From: Nitrosomonas sp. Is35
GTDB lineage: Bacteria; Pseudomonadota; Gammaproteobacteria; Burkholderiales; Nitrosomonadaceae
Direction: 5' to 3'
Assembly (NCBI RefSeq): GCF_033063295.1
Contig: NZ_JAWJZH010000001.1
Coordinates: forward strand, 310,001-374,000
Length of the DNA: 64,000 bases
Positions within the stretch are counted from its first letter, which is position 1. Every line of letters begins with the position of its first letter. Under the pieces are notes generated by a model that was not told where the DNA came from, did no database searches, and was given only the letters and a program-made list of their open reading frames with translations. Made by a program: the position numbers and the translations under genes. This document shows positions 47,782-57,349 of this stretch, one piece after another.

Positions 47782-48846
47782 ATGGCACTCGTATCATTAA
47801 GACAACTACTCGATCACGCAGCGGAAAACGGCTACGGTTTACCGGCTTTCAACGTCAACAACCTGGAACAGATCCAGGCGATCATGCAAGCCGCTGACGA
47901 ATGTAACAGCCCGGTCATCATGCAAGGTTCCGCCGGTGCGAGAAAGTATGCCGGTGAAGCATTTTTACGTCATTTGATTGAAGCAGCTGTTGAATCTTAT
48001 CCGCATATCCCGATTGTGATGCATCAGGATCATGGTGCTTCTCCTTCCGTTTGTGTCAATGCGATCCGTAGCGGTTTCTCAAGCGTCATGATGGACGGCT
48101 CGTTGCAAGCAGACGCCAAAACACCGTCTTCGTACGAATACAACGTTAATGTCACAGCCGATGTCGTTAATATCGCGCACTCCGTTGGCGTATCGGTAGA
48201 AGGCGAGCTGGGTTGCCTGGGATCTCTGGAATCCGGCATGGGTGAAGCCGAAGACGGTCACGGCGCGGAAGGCGTGTTATCGCACGATCAACTGTTGACC
48301 GATCCGGAAGAAGCCGCCGATTTTGTCCGTAAAACCGGTGTGGATGCACTGGCAATCGCTATCGGAACCTCGCATGGCGCGTACAAATTCACTCGCAAAC
48401 CCACCGGCGATATCCTGGCGATCCAACGCATCAAGGAAATCCATGCACGTATCCCCAACACGCATTTGGTCATGCACGGCTCCAGCTCGGTACCGCAAGA
48501 ATGGCTGGAAATCATCCGCCAATTCGGCGGCGACATCAAAGAAACCTACGGTGTTCCGGTCGAAGAAATTCAACAAGGGATCAAGTATGGCGTGCGTAAA
48601 GTCAACATCGACACGGATATCCGCTTAGCGATGACCGGCGCGATCCGCCGCAGCCTGGAAAAAGACAAAAGCAATTTCGACCCGCGCAAATTCCTGAAAG
48701 AAGCAACCGCAGCGGCCAAAGACATTTGTAAAGCGCGCTTTGAAGCCTTCGGCTGCGCCGGACAGGCTGGAAAAATCAAACCAATTTCTCTGGAAAGTAT
48801 GGCGAACCGCTATGCTAAAGGCGAATTGAACGCGGTTATTAAGTAA
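47782..48846 (+). CDS. fba: Fructose-bisphosphate aldolase, class II
   Basis: A 354-residue zinc-dependent aldolase. It begins [20 protein letters not shown] and shows the metal- and substrate-site motifs [43 protein letters not shown] and KVNIDTDIR. The sequence style is that of the CbbA/Calvin-cycle type found in autotrophic proteobacteria. It condenses triose phosphates to fructose 1,6-bisphosphate (and possibly sedoheptulose 1,7-bisphosphate). An AAGGAGAT site precedes the ATG. It is the last gene of the central carbon cluster. Confidence 0.96.
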   Translation: MALVSLRQLLDHAAENGYGLPAFNVNNLEQIQAIMQAADECNSPVIMQGSAGARKYAGEAFLRHLIEAAVESYPHIPIVMHQDHGASPSVCVNAIRSGFSSVMMDGSLQADAKTPSSYEYNVNVTADVVNIAHSVGVSVEGELGCLGSLESGMGEAEDGHGAEGVLSHDQLLTDPEEAADFVRKTGVDALAIAIGTSHGAYKFTRKPTGDILAIQRIKEIHARIPNTHLVMHGSSSVPQEWLEIIRQFGGDIKETYGVPVEEIQQGIKYGVRKVNIDTDIRLAMTGAIRRSLEKDKSNFDPRKFLKEATAAAKDICKARFEAFGCAGQAGKIKPISLESMANRYAKGELNAVIK

Positions 48847-48872
48847 GTCAAGTCTCAGAAGTATTCATATTT

Positions 48873-48909
48873 CCATGATTGATTGTGCGGTTTGCATCAT
48901 CAATCATGG
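48873..48909 (+). terminator. Hairpin after fba
   Basis: A perfect 11-bp inverted repeat (CCATGATTGAT/ATCAATCATGG) with a 15-base loop follows the fba stop by 27 bases. No T-run follows. It probably marks the 3' end of the fba message, by processing or weak termination. Confidence 0.5.
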
Positions 48910-48952
48910 GATTCAGGTTAGAAAGCTATAGTAGTCTTTTCTTTCTTCACAC

Positions 48953-49798
48953 GTGCCTAGCGCAACAATCAAAATATTCCTGGTTTACGGAGATCCTAAA
49001 CGGCTTCGTACTGCGGAATTGTCGAACTGGACTGGAAAGGCTGTCGCCGGTCCCAGAAGTGAGTTTGAAGGGGTCTTTTCTCGCGAAGAATCGAGCGGTG
49101 CGGGAGTCTATTTTTTGACGGGCTCTGATCCTGAATCGGGAAAACCAGCAATCTATATCGGTGAAGCCGAGAGCATTCGTGATCGAATTAAAGCTCACTT
49201 GGAAAAAGATTTTTGGAATCAAATCATCTTTTTTATCAGTAAAGACGAGAACTTAACTAAGGCACACATCCGCTTTCTTGAAGGAAAGCTAATAGACCAG
49301 GCGCGCAAATCTGGGCGAGCCGTGGTTACAAACGGCCAAAGTAGCGGAGCTCGATTGCCTGAATCTGATCGAGAGGATATGGAAATATTTTTAGAAAAGA
49401 TTAACCAATTATTGCCAGTTCTAGGGGTCGAGCTCCTCGTGCCAACAGCAGCAAAAGCCGTCACAGAATCCGAACAGAAGAAACTGTTCTGCGAGATTAA
49501 GGGGATTAAAGCAGAGGGTCATTTGGCACCCAATGGTTTTGTGGTACTTAAGGGTTCTCAAGCTATTTTGAACGATCGGGCTTCAGCTCAAAAGTGGCCA
49601 TGGACAATGAATATGCGGCAGCGCTTAAAAGATGAAGGTGTATTAGAGATCAAAAACAATACATTGGTATTTACAAGAGATGCGGAGTTTACAAGCCCGA
49701 GTTCGGCAGCAGCGGTTATTCATGGCGGACATGCAAATGGACTCACCGCATGGAAAGATATAAGCGGGAAAACTCTTAAGGAAATAGAATCATTATAA
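48953..49798 (+). CDS. GIY-YIG nuclease-fold protein with DUF4357
   Basis: A 281-residue protein starting at GTG with only a weak ribosome binding site. Residues about 48-125 are a GIY-YIG domain: GVYFLTG and IYIGEAES supply the two motif strands, followed by the catalytic-type Arg in IRDRIKAH and the Glu in FLEGKLI. The C-terminal half (about 170-280) matches the DUF4357 type (GHLAPNGFVVLKGSQA, then SPSSAAAVIHGGHANG). Such proteins occur scattered in bacteria, often in mobile or defence-related regions; their role is unknown. The gene has less G+C than its neighbours and interrupts an otherwise housekeeping stretch between fba and yggX, so it may have been acquired by transfer. Confidence 0.75.
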   Translation: MPSATIKIFLVYGDPKRLRTAELSNWTGKAVAGPRSEFEGVFSREESSGAGVYFLTGSDPESGKPAIYIGEAESIRDRIKAHLEKDFWNQIIFFISKDENLTKAHIRFLEGKLIDQARKSGRAVVTNGQSSGARLPESDREDMEIFLEKINQLLPVLGVELLVPTAAKAVTESEQKKLFCEIKGIKAEGHLAPNGFVVLKGSQAILNDRASAQKWPWTMNMRQRLKDEGVLEIKNNTLVFTRDAEFTSPSSAAAVIHGGHANGLTAWKDISGKTLKEIESL

Positions 49799-49881
49799 CC
49801 AGCCATTTCACACGGCGCTGTGCGATAAGGGTTTTTCTATGATTTCAATGTTATGTTTTAGGTATATGTCAAAAATTAAGA

Positions 49882-50154
49882 TTAATTCTTAGGAGGCACA
49901 TACCCTGCTGCCTGCTCCGCACCTTCCCCAAAAAAATGCGCTTCCATTTGTTCCGCCAGATATTTCCGTGCTTTGGCGTCTGAGAGATTTAAACGATTTT
50001 CGTTGACCAGCGTGGTTTGGTGTTTGATCCACTGGCTCCAGGCTTCCTTGGATACATTCTCAAAAATCCGCTTGCCCAGTTCGCCGGGGTAAGTTTGAAA
50101 ATCCAGGCCTTCGGCTTCGCGGCCTAGTTTGATGCATTTCACCATTCTTGCCAT
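49882..50154 (-). CDS. yggX: Probable Fe(2+)-trafficking protein
   Basis: A 90-residue protein of the YggX family. It has the characteristic start [30 protein letters not shown], with the single conserved cysteine, and the [19 protein letters not shown] core. YggX helps protect iron-sulfur clusters and handle iron under oxidative stress in the cytosol. It is preceded on the same strand by argA with a 176-base gap that holds no evident gene. Confidence 0.93.
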   Translation of the reverse strand: MARMVKCIKLGREAEGLDFQTYPGELGKRIFENVSKEAWSQWIKHQTTLVNENRLNLSDAKARKYLAEQMEAHFFGEGAEQAAGYVPPKN

Positions 50155-50330
50155 TTCTTATCCTTGCTCCCAGTCAGTAAAAGCGTATTGGAAATTCTCT
50201 GAAAAAACTTGTTGCCGTGCGTTCCGAACATGTCAAAGGACATAACCAGAGTTTCCTTTTGAGGAAAGTCCGGCATTATGAAACGTTCGTTTCATTGAGT
50301 AAACAGCCGAAGCGTATTTTGTATGAAAAA

Positions 50331-51701
50331 TTACAAGTGCTTGATCAGCACTTTCGAGCGGCGCTGGTAGTTATATAAATTCTGTTTAGTTTTCGGTAAT
50401 TCGGCTGGGGTAGCCTGGCTGAAGCCGTGTTCGATGAACCAATGCGTGGCATGCGTGGTGAGTACGAACAGTTTGTGGATGCCTTGCGCGATGGTTTTGT
50501 TTTCGATGTGTTTGAGCAAACGTTCGCCGTGTCCCTGATCGCGGTAATCCGGGTGAATCGCCAAACAGGCGAGTTCGCAGGCGTGTTCTTCGGGGAAGAA
50601 ATACAGCGCGGCGCAGCCGAGGATGATGCCGTCGTGCTCGAATACCGTAAACCGGTCGATTTCGATTTCCAGCAATTCACGCCCGCGCCGGACCAGAATG
50701 CCTTCGGCTTCGAGCGGCTCGATCAGTTGCAGAATGCCGCCGACATCGTCGATTCTGGCTCTGCGCAGCGCTTGCAGTGTTTCTTGCGAAATCATGCAGC
50801 CGATGCCGTCGTGCGTGAAAAGCTCCTGAATGATCGCGCCGTCGTTATGGCGGCTGACCAGATGCGCGCGCGCGACACCTCTATCGCAGGCTTTAGTGGC
50901 CGATTGAAATGCCGGTAAAACTGCCTCGGGTATTTTACGCATATCGGCTGTAATTTCTTGTTCCAGCAGCAATTTGCTTTCGGCTACGGTCAGTTCGCGC
51001 GGGAGCATTCCGGCTTTTTTTTCTTCGGCAGCTTTGCAATTGATGGCATCCAACAGAAAAATCAGTTTCTCGGCGTGAAGTGCGATGGCGGTTTCGGTCG
51101 CCACATTTTCCATCGTCAAGTTAAAAATCTCGCCGGTGGGTGAGTAACCCAGCGGCGAGATCAGTACTACATCGCCTTGCTCCAGACACGAATGAATCGC
51201 CGGAGCATTGATTTTGCGCACTTTCCCGGTATGCATCAGGTCGATGCCCTGAATGACGCCATAAGGGCAGGCGGTGACAAAGTTCCCGCTGGTCACACGG
51301 ATGGCAGCATTGGCCATCGGTGAATTGGGCAAACCCATCGACAGCAAGGCAGCGATCTCGTGGTGCACGCGCCCGACCGATTCCTTGACGCACTGTAACG
51401 CGGCGGGGTCGGTGACGCGCATGCCCATCACGGTTTGTGTTTCCAGTTGCGACTCATCCAGGCGCAGTTGAATTTGCGGACGCGCGCCATGCACCAGTAC
51501 CAGCCGGACACCGAGGCTGGCGAGCAGATTGACGTCGTGAATAAAATCGACAAAGGCGGCGTTCGTGACCATTTCGCCGCTAAAACCGATGACGAAGGTT
51601 TTTCCCCTGAACGCGTTGATATAGGGAGCAACCGAGCGGAACCAGGCGACAAATTCAGCAGGTGTGTTCATGGTCTGTGCAGATAGCGGATTTTTGTTCA
51701 T
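50331..51701 (-). CDS. argA: N-acetylglutamate synthase
   Basis: A 456-residue bifunctional-fold enzyme of the classical proteobacterial ArgA type. The N-terminal amino-acid-kinase-like domain (about 25-285) contains FVIGFSGEMV and LVLVHGARPQIQLRL; the C-terminal GNAT domain (about 300-450) contains the acetyl-CoA-binding DYRDQGHGERLLKH motif. It acetylates glutamate in the first step of arginine synthesis and is normally feedback-inhibited by arginine. It follows rsmE by 8 bases and is presumably translated from the same message. Confidence 0.94.
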   Translation of the reverse strand: MNKNPLSAQTMNTPAEFVAWFRSVAPYINAFRGKTFVIGFSGEMVTNAAFVDFIHDVNLLASLGVRLVLVHGARPQIQLRLDESQLETQTVMGMRVTDPAALQCVKESVGRVHHEIAALLSMGLPNSPMANAAIRVTSGNFVTACPYGVIQGIDLMHTGKVRKINAPAIHSCLEQGDVVLISPLGYSPTGEIFNLTMENVATETAIALHAEKLIFLLDAINCKAAEEKKAGMLPRELTVAESKLLLEQEITADMRKIPEAVLPAFQSATKACDRGVARAHLVSRHNDGAIIQELFTHDGIGCMISQETLQALRRARIDDVGGILQLIEPLEAEGILVRRGRELLEIEIDRFTVFEHDGIILGCAALYFFPEEHACELACLAIHPDYRDQGHGERLLKHIENKTIAQGIHKLFVLTTHATHWFIEHGFSQATPAELPKTKQNLYNYQRRSKVLIKHL

Positions 51702-51709
51702 GCGATCGG

Positions 51710-52456
51710 TTAAAAATCACCCCACAAGGTTTGTAATGCGGCAATAGCCGTCAAAGCCGCGCTTTCGGTGCGCAGGATGCGTTTTCCCAGACGTAGCGGG
51801 ACGAAGCCGGTGTGTAAAACAGCTGCTTCTTCTTCCGGCGTAAACCCGCCTTCCGATCCGATCACAAGCGCCAGATTGGCATCGGCAGGTGGTTTGGCAA
51901 TCTCTTTCAAACTTTGCGTGGCTGTCGTGGATAACATAAAGCAACCATCATGAGGCGACCGGCCGGATTTTTTCCGGCTTAGCCATTCCGGCAGCGAAAT
52001 CAACGGCAGTACTTGCGGCACGTAATTTCTGCCGCATTGCTCGCACGCGGAAATGACGATTTTTTGCCAGTGTTGCTGGCGTTTACCGGCACGTTCGCCG
52101 GATAAGTGCACGATACTGCGCGCCGTGGTCACGGGTTGAATGCGTGTCACGCCCAACTCCACTGCTTTTTGTATGATCCAATCCATTTTTTCATTGACAC
52201 AGACTGCCTGGGCCAACTCAATCGACAATGGCGATTCGCAATCTATCGCGTGATAGGCGTCGACCCGGACGGCCGTGCTGGATTTGGTGATGCTGGTGAT
52301 GTGTGCGGAGAATTCACCGCCCTGTCCATTGAACAACGTGACCGCATCTCCCTCTTTCAGCCGCAATACCCGCGCGGCATGGTGTTTGTTCCCGGCCGAT
52401 AATTCGATAATCGTTCCGGCAGTGATTTCTTCGGGATGGTAGAAGCGCGCATGCAT
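51710..52456 (-). CDS. rsmE: 16S rRNA (uracil-1498-N3) methyltransferase
   Basis: A 248-residue SPOUT methyltransferase. The N-terminal PUA-like domain (about 1-70) is followed by the trefoil-knot domain, whose SAM-binding end is visible as LVIGSEGGFTPEEEAAV and LGKRILRTESAALTAIAAL. It methylates U1498 of 16S rRNA. It is the first gene of the rsmE-argA pair and is divergent from the thioredoxin-like gene with about 160 bases between them. Confidence 0.95.
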   Translation of the reverse strand: MHARFYHPEEITAGTIIELSAGNKHHAARVLRLKEGDAVTLFNGQGGEFSAHITSITKSSTAVRVDAYHAIDCESPLSIELAQAVCVNEKMDWIIQKAVELGVTRIQPVTTARSIVHLSGERAGKRQQHWQKIVISACEQCGRNYVPQVLPLISLPEWLSRKKSGRSPHDGCFMLSTTATQSLKEIAKPPADANLALVIGSEGGFTPEEEAAVLHTGFVPLRLGKRILRTESAALTAIAALQTLWGDF

Positions 52457-52619
52457 GATGGGGGCTGACCGGGGTAAGTAGCAATTCGATAAATGGACTC
52501 ATGATAATATAGCACGTTATTTATCCGGCATTCATTGTCTGACCGCTGTTTCAGTGGGTGAACGCGGCAGGCTGGAGAAGCGGTTTTCAAGATTATTATC
52601 GATAGTAGGAGAAAAGAAT

Positions 52620-53177
52620 ATGGCAAGTTTGGAAACACCGGTTTGTGATTTTGGCTGGAAAGCGGTTGATTTTGATTTGTTGGGCGTCGACGGCAAACGC
52701 TATAACCTGGCTTCCGCAAAAGGGGAAAACGGCCTGCTGGTGATGTTTATCTGCAATCATTGCCCGTATGTGAAAGCGGTGCAGGATCGCATCATTCGCG
52801 ATGTGAATGAATTGAAATCGCACGGTATCAATGCCATTGCGATCATGTCCAATGACCCGGCCGATTACCCGGAAGATTCATTTGAAAACATGGCGCTGGT
52901 GGCGAAACAATTAAACTATCCTTTCCCGTACGTGTGGGATGAGACACAAGAAATTGCCAAACGCTATGGCGCAGTGTGCACACCGGATTTCTTCGGTTTC
53001 AACAACAAACTGGAATTGCAATATCGCGGCCGCCTGGATGCATCGCGCAAAGAGGCCGCCCCTGCCGATGTGCGACGGGATTTATTCGAAGGCATGTTGC
53101 AAGTTGCCAAAACCGGCCGCGGTCCGGCAGAACAAATCCCCAGTATCGGTTGTTCGATCAAGTGGCGGTCGGAGTAA
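52620..53177 (+). CDS. Thioredoxin-family (peroxiredoxin-like) protein
   Basis: The frame begins at 52554, but ATG 52620 has AGGAG at 52607-52611 and starts the family sequence ASLETPVCDFGWKAVDF; 185 residues. It has a thioredoxin/AhpC-TSA fold with the active-site region FICNHCPYVKAV, where a single cysteine replaces the CxxC pair, and a second cysteine at YGAVCTPDFFGF, the pattern of the PRX-like-1 group. It is predicted to be a cytosolic thiol redox or peroxide-reducing protein with unknown substrate. The following gene starts 3 bases after its stop. Confidence 0.85.
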   Translation: MASLETPVCDFGWKAVDFDLLGVDGKRYNLASAKGENGLLVMFICNHCPYVKAVQDRIIRDVNELKSHGINAIAIMSNDPADYPEDSFENMALVAKQLNYPFPYVWDETQEIAKRYGAVCTPDFFGFNNKLELQYRGRLDASRKEAAPADVRRDLFEGMLQVAKTGRGPAEQIPSIGCSIKWRSE

Positions 53178-53179
53178 AC

Positions 53180-53968
53180 GTGCTAGAAGAAGTGATCACG
53201 GCGGTAAAAGAAGTCGCGCAGCAAGTCATCATGCCGCGCTACCTGCAAGTCGACCGTCAGATTAAAGCGGACGGCAGTTTTTTTACCGAAGCGGATGTCG
53301 CGGCACAGAATGCGCTGTTGGAAAAGCTGCAAAAAATTCATCCAGCCGCCGCGATGGGCGAGGAAATGACAAAACAGGAGCAGGAAGCGCAGTGGATCAA
53401 GGGGCAATCCGGGTTGTGGAGCATCGACCCGATCGATGGCACGTCTAACTTTCTCAATGGGTTACCGTACTTCGCCATTTCAGTGGCGTTCATGGAGCAA
53501 GGCAAGAGTGTGCTGGGCGTGATCTACAATCCGGTAACGGATGAGATGTTTTATGCCACCAAAGGCGGCGGTGCTTTTTTGAATGGTATTGCGTTGCCGC
53601 TGAAGACGTATACGCCGGCATTATCGGGTGCCATGGCCAATGTCGATTTAAAACGGCTGGATCGGAAATTCGCGGCCAGAGTGGCTGCTTATCCACCGTT
53701 TGCCTCGCAGCGCAACTTCGGTGCGTGCGCGCTGGAATGGTGCTATACCGCCGCCGGTTATTTTGATTTATATCTGCACGGCGGACAGAAGCCGTGGGAT
53801 TACGGCGCGGGTTCATTGATTCTCGCAGAAGCGGGCGGACATATGTGCGGCTTCGAACAGGATGACTACTGGGCGGGATCGCCGTGGACGCGATCCGTGA
53901 TAGCGGCACTGGATCCCGGGCTATTTGCGCAATGGCGTGACTGGGTGCGCGAGAACCGGAAAGAGTAG
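53180..53968 (+). CDS. Inositol-monophosphatase-family phosphatase
   Basis: The frame runs back into the previous gene, but GTG 53180, with GGAG at 53171-53174, gives a natural start (VLEEVITAVKEVAQQVIM) and 262 residues. The metal-binding motifs of the IMPase superfamily are present: GEEMTK, DPIDGTSNFLNGLPYFAISV and WDYGAGSLILAEAGG. These Mg2+-dependent enzymes dephosphorylate inositol phosphate, histidinol phosphate or PAP; the sequence does not decide between them. The gene is tightly linked to the upstream thioredoxin-like gene and to trkA, 9 bases downstream. Confidence 0.88.
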   Translation: MLEEVITAVKEVAQQVIMPRYLQVDRQIKADGSFFTEADVAAQNALLEKLQKIHPAAAMGEEMTKQEQEAQWIKGQSGLWSIDPIDGTSNFLNGLPYFAISVAFMEQGKSVLGVIYNPVTDEMFYATKGGGAFLNGIALPLKTYTPALSGAMANVDLKRLDRKFAARVAAYPPFASQRNFGACALEWCYTAAGYFDLYLHGGQKPWDYGAGSLILAEAGGHMCGFEQDDYWAGSPWTRSVIAALDPGLFAQWRDWVRENRKE

Positions 53969-53977
53969 GTTGTTCAA

Positions 53978-55432
53978 GTGAAAATTATCATTCTGGGCGC
54001 GGGTCAAGTCGGTTCGTCGGTCGCTGAGAGCTTGGTCAGTGAAGCCAACGACATTACCATGGTCGATATCGATTCCAAGCGTTTGGCGTTATTGCAGGAT
54101 CGCTTGGATTTGCGTACGGTTGTTGGCAACGCGTCGCATCCATCGGTGTTGGTGAATGCCGGGGCGCATGATGCAGATATGGTGCTGGCCGTAACAGAGC
54201 ACGATGAGACCAATCTAGTGGCGTGTAAGCTTGCCGCCACACTGTTTAACACACCGACTAAAATTGCCCGGATCCGCTCCACGGAGTATTTGACGCATCC
54301 GGAAATTTTTTCAACGGAAAACTTCTGCGTCGATTTTGCCATTTCACCCGAACAGATTCTGACTGAATATATTGAGAAACTCGTTGAGTTTCCCGAAGCC
54401 TTGCAGGTGCTCGATTTCGCATCGGGAAAAGTAAGCTTGGTGGCGGTGCGCGCGTTAAAAGGCGGTTCGCTGGTCGGACAGGAATTACAGCAATTGCGCA
54501 AGCATGTGCCCAATGTGGATACGCGCGTGGCGGCTATTTTCCGTCAAGACCGGCCGATCATTCCGGAAGGCGACACCATCATCGAAGCGGAAGATGAGGT
54601 ATTTTTCATTGCCGCAACCGAAGACATTCGCACCGTCATGCGGGAATTGCGCAAAATGGACAGGCCGGTCAAACATGTGATGATCGCTGGTGGCGGAAAA
54701 ATCGGCAGGCGTCTGGCCATGACGCTGGAAAAAGATTATCAGGTCAGGATCATAGAACGCAATTACCAAGCTTGTGAGCGTTTGGCGGGTGAATTGAGCA
54801 ATGCGCTGGTGCTGCACGGCGATGCAACGGATGAAACCTTGCTGGAGAGTGAGAGCATTGCCGAGATGGATTTGTTTTGCGCGCTGACGAATGACGAAGA
54901 GAACAACATTATGGCGGCGCTGCTGGCGAAACGGATGGGGGCGCATAAAGTGATTGCGCTGATCAATCGCCGCGCTTACGTGGATCTGGTGCAAGGCAGC
55001 CGTATTGATATCGCGATCTCGCCAGCGCAAGTGACGATCGGCTCATTGCTGGCTTATGTCCGGCACGGCGATGTTGCTGCTGTACATAGTCTGCGGCGGG
55101 GTGCGGCGGAAGCATTGGAATTGGTTGCGCATGGCGATGCGCGGTCGTCCAAAGTCGTCGGACGCAAGATTGATGAAATCAAGCTGCCAAAAGGCGCGAC
55201 CATTGGCGCAATAGTGCGTGGTTTGCCGAGAACCGAAGGGTTATTTGGCGAGAGTTTGAGTTCCGCAGAGCTGGAAAAGAATCTAGCTGAGTCGAGTCAC
55301 TCAATACGCGTCATCATTGCGCATCACGATACGGTCATCGAATCGGAAGATCATGTGATTCTATTTGTGGTCAACCGGAAAATGATTCGCGAAGTGGAAA
55401 AACTGTTTCAGGTTAACGTTGGCTTTCTGTAG
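53978..55432 (+). CDS. trkA: Trk potassium uptake regulatory protein TrkA
   Basis: A 484-residue cytosolic protein starting at GTG. It has two Rossmann NAD-binding RCK-N units (GAGQVG at 6-11 and GGGKIG at about 233) each followed by an RCK-C unit, the normal doubled TrkA layout. It gates the TrkH channel in response to nucleotides. The trkH gene begins 11 bases downstream, so the two form one unit. Confidence 0.96.
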   Translation: MKIIILGAGQVGSSVAESLVSEANDITMVDIDSKRLALLQDRLDLRTVVGNASHPSVLVNAGAHDADMVLAVTEHDETNLVACKLAATLFNTPTKIARIRSTEYLTHPEIFSTENFCVDFAISPEQILTEYIEKLVEFPEALQVLDFASGKVSLVAVRALKGGSLVGQELQQLRKHVPNVDTRVAAIFRQDRPIIPEGDTIIEAEDEVFFIAATEDIRTVMRELRKMDRPVKHVMIAGGGKIGRRLAMTLEKDYQVRIIERNYQACERLAGELSNALVLHGDATDETLLESESIAEMDLFCALTNDEENNIMAALLAKRMGAHKVIALINRRAYVDLVQGSRIDIAISPAQVTIGSLLAYVRHGDVAAVHSLRRGAAEALELVAHGDARSSKVVGRKIDEIKLPKGATIGAIVRGLPRTEGLFGESLSSAELEKNLAESSHSIRVIIAHHDTVIESEDHVILFVVNRKMIREVEKLFQVNVGFL

Positions 55433-55443
55433 CGCATCATTCC

Positions 55444-56901
55444 ATGAATCGGTTGCTTACGGTTGTTAATGTGCTGGGCAAGATGGTGCTGGTATTCGGG
55501 CTGACCATGCTGATTCCATTCGGTTTGGCGCTATGGATCGATGACGGTGCGCGTTTTGTTTTTGGCGAGTCTATTCTGATTACCCTCGGTAGCGGTTTAG
55601 TCATGTGGCTCGCGACACGCCGCTATCAACGTGAATTGCAGACGCGCGATGGCTTTTTGCTGGTGGTCATGGTGTGGTCCGGGTTACCGGCTTTTGCCAT
55701 GCTGCCATTACTGCTGTATTTGCCCGAACTCAATCTCAGCATGGCTTATTTTGAAGCTGTTTCGGGCTTAACCGCTACCGGTGGTACGGTATTGTCGGGG
55801 TTGGATGCGTTGCCGCCGTCCATCAACCTATGGCGTGGCGAAATTGTGTGGCTTGGCGGTATGGGTCTGATTGTGCTCGCGGTAGCGATCTTACCATTGC
55901 TGGGCGTCGGCGGACGGCAATTGCTGAATGCTGAAATACCGGGGCCCATGAAAGAAAACAAACTGACGCCGCGTATCGCTGAAACAGCTAAAGGGTTGTG
56001 GTCGATCTACGCGAGTCTGACCTTGGCGTGTGTTTTTGCTTACAAGTGGGCAGGCATGGATTGGTTTGATGCGGTCATGCACGCTTTCACAACTTTGGGA
56101 TTAGGCGGTTTTTCATCGCATGACGCAAGTTATGCTTACTGGGATTCTCCGCTCATTGAATCGGTTGCAATTGTCTTTATGCTGATTGCCGGAATAAATT
56201 TTGCGACCCATTTTCTGGCTTGGCGGGCAAAAAGCTTAACGCCTTATCGCTATGATTCCGAAGTGAGCTGGTATGTCATGATCCTTTTTCTCAGTTGCGC
56301 CGGATTGGCATTGTATCTTTGGTTAACCGGCGTTTACTCCGAGCCGCTGATAGCCTTGCGTTATGCCGCTTTCAATATCGTATCCGTTGCCACGACGACC
56401 GGCTACAGTAATACCGATTATAACCTGTGGCCGATATTCGTTCCTCTCTGGATGTTATTTTTATCCGGATTTTGCACTTCTTCAGGCTCCACTGGCGGTG
56501 GCATTAAGATGATACGGGCCCGTATTCTGTATCAGCAGGTTTATCGTGAAATTATTACGATTATGCATCCCAATGCGGTAATGCCCGCGAAACTTGGGAG
56601 AAGTGTGCTGGCAAGCCGGGTCATTCTTGCAGTCTTGGTATTTCTGTTTGTTTATACGGCGAGTATCGTGCTGATGATGCTGATGCTCACATTGAGCGGA
56701 TTGGATGTCATTACAGCTTTTTCGGCCGCGGTGGCTTGCATCAATAATCTAGGGCCGGGGCTTGGGGAAATTGGACCGGCAACCACTTATGCATCGCTAA
56801 CGGATTTTCAGACATGGATATGTAGCTTTGCCATGTTGCTGGGCAGATTGGAATTTTTTACCGTGCTCGCTATATTTACGCCTGCATTCTGGAGGAAATA
56901 A
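55444..56901 (+). CDS. trkH: Trk potassium uptake channel TrkH
   Basis: A 485-residue inner-membrane protein with the four-repeat pore of the Trk/Ktr/HKT family. The pore loops are visible as SGLTATGGTVLSG, FTTLGLGGFSSHD, VATTTGYSNTDYN and ACINNLGPGLGEIG. Together with TrkA it forms a potassium importer. It directly follows trkA. About 50 bases separate it from the PilG-like gene. Confidence 0.96.
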   Translation: MNRLLTVVNVLGKMVLVFGLTMLIPFGLALWIDDGARFVFGESILITLGSGLVMWLATRRYQRELQTRDGFLLVVMVWSGLPAFAMLPLLLYLPELNLSMAYFEAVSGLTATGGTVLSGLDALPPSINLWRGEIVWLGGMGLIVLAVAILPLLGVGGRQLLNAEIPGPMKENKLTPRIAETAKGLWSIYASLTLACVFAYKWAGMDWFDAVMHAFTTLGLGGFSSHDASYAYWDSPLIESVAIVFMLIAGINFATHFLAWRAKSLTPYRYDSEVSWYVMILFLSCAGLALYLWLTGVYSEPLIALRYAAFNIVSVATTTGYSNTDYNLWPIFVPLWMLFLSGFCTSSGSTGGGIKMIRARILYQQVYREIITIMHPNAVMPAKLGRSVLASRVILAVLVFLFVYTASIVLMMLMLTLSGLDVITAFSAAVACINNLGPGLGEIGPATTYASLTDFQTWICSFAMLLGRLEFFTVLAIFTPAFWRK

Positions 56902-56953
56902 AATCCAGAATGGTACAAGCTTAGTTTATGCCAAATTTTCGTAAGGAGTATGG

Positions 56954-57349
56954 GTGGATAATGCCGGTGTATTGAAGGGTATTAAAGTCATGGTGATCGA
57001 TGACAGTAACACGATTCGGAAAAGTGCCGAAATTTTTCTAAGACCATTTGGTTGTGAAGTCATATTGGCAGAAGATGGTTTCGATGCGATGTCTAAGATT
57101 GTTGAGAATCAGCCTGATATTATTTTTGTGGATATCACAATGCCGCGCCTGGATGGTTATCAAGCGTGTAAGTTAATAAAAAATAATCCAATTTATCAGT
57201 CTACGCCAGTGATTATGTTATCCAGCAAGGATGGATTATTTGATAAAGCGCGGGGCAGAATGGCAGGATCGAACGATTATCTGACTAAACCATTTACCGC
57301 AGAGGGTTTATTGAGCATAATACGCAACTATACTTTGCAGCAAAATTAA
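56954..57349 (+). CDS. PilG-like single-domain response regulator
   Basis: A 131-residue receiver domain alone, starting at GTG with an AAGGAG site upstream. The acidic pair D16/D17, phospho-acceptor D60 in IIFVDITMPRLDGYQACKLI and Lys of YLTKPFTAEGL are all present. The sequence resembles PilG, the receiver of the twitching-motility chemosensory system, more than PilH or CheY. No pilH, pilI, pilJ or chpA gene is adjacent, so it is either an isolated member or works with kinases encoded elsewhere. A hairpin at 57489-57517 may end its transcript. Confidence 0.8.
   Translation: MDNAGVLKGIKVMVIDDSNTIRKSAEIFLRPFGCEVILAEDGFDAMSKIVENQPDIIFVDITMPRLDGYQACKLIKNNPIYQSTPVIMLSSKDGLFDKARGRMAGSNDYLTKPFTAEGLLSIIRNYTLQQN

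Noticed and set aside
52620..53177. Classical CxxC thioredoxin
   Set aside because: The active site reads CPYV, so it lacks the second cysteine of the CxxC pair and is better called peroxiredoxin-like.
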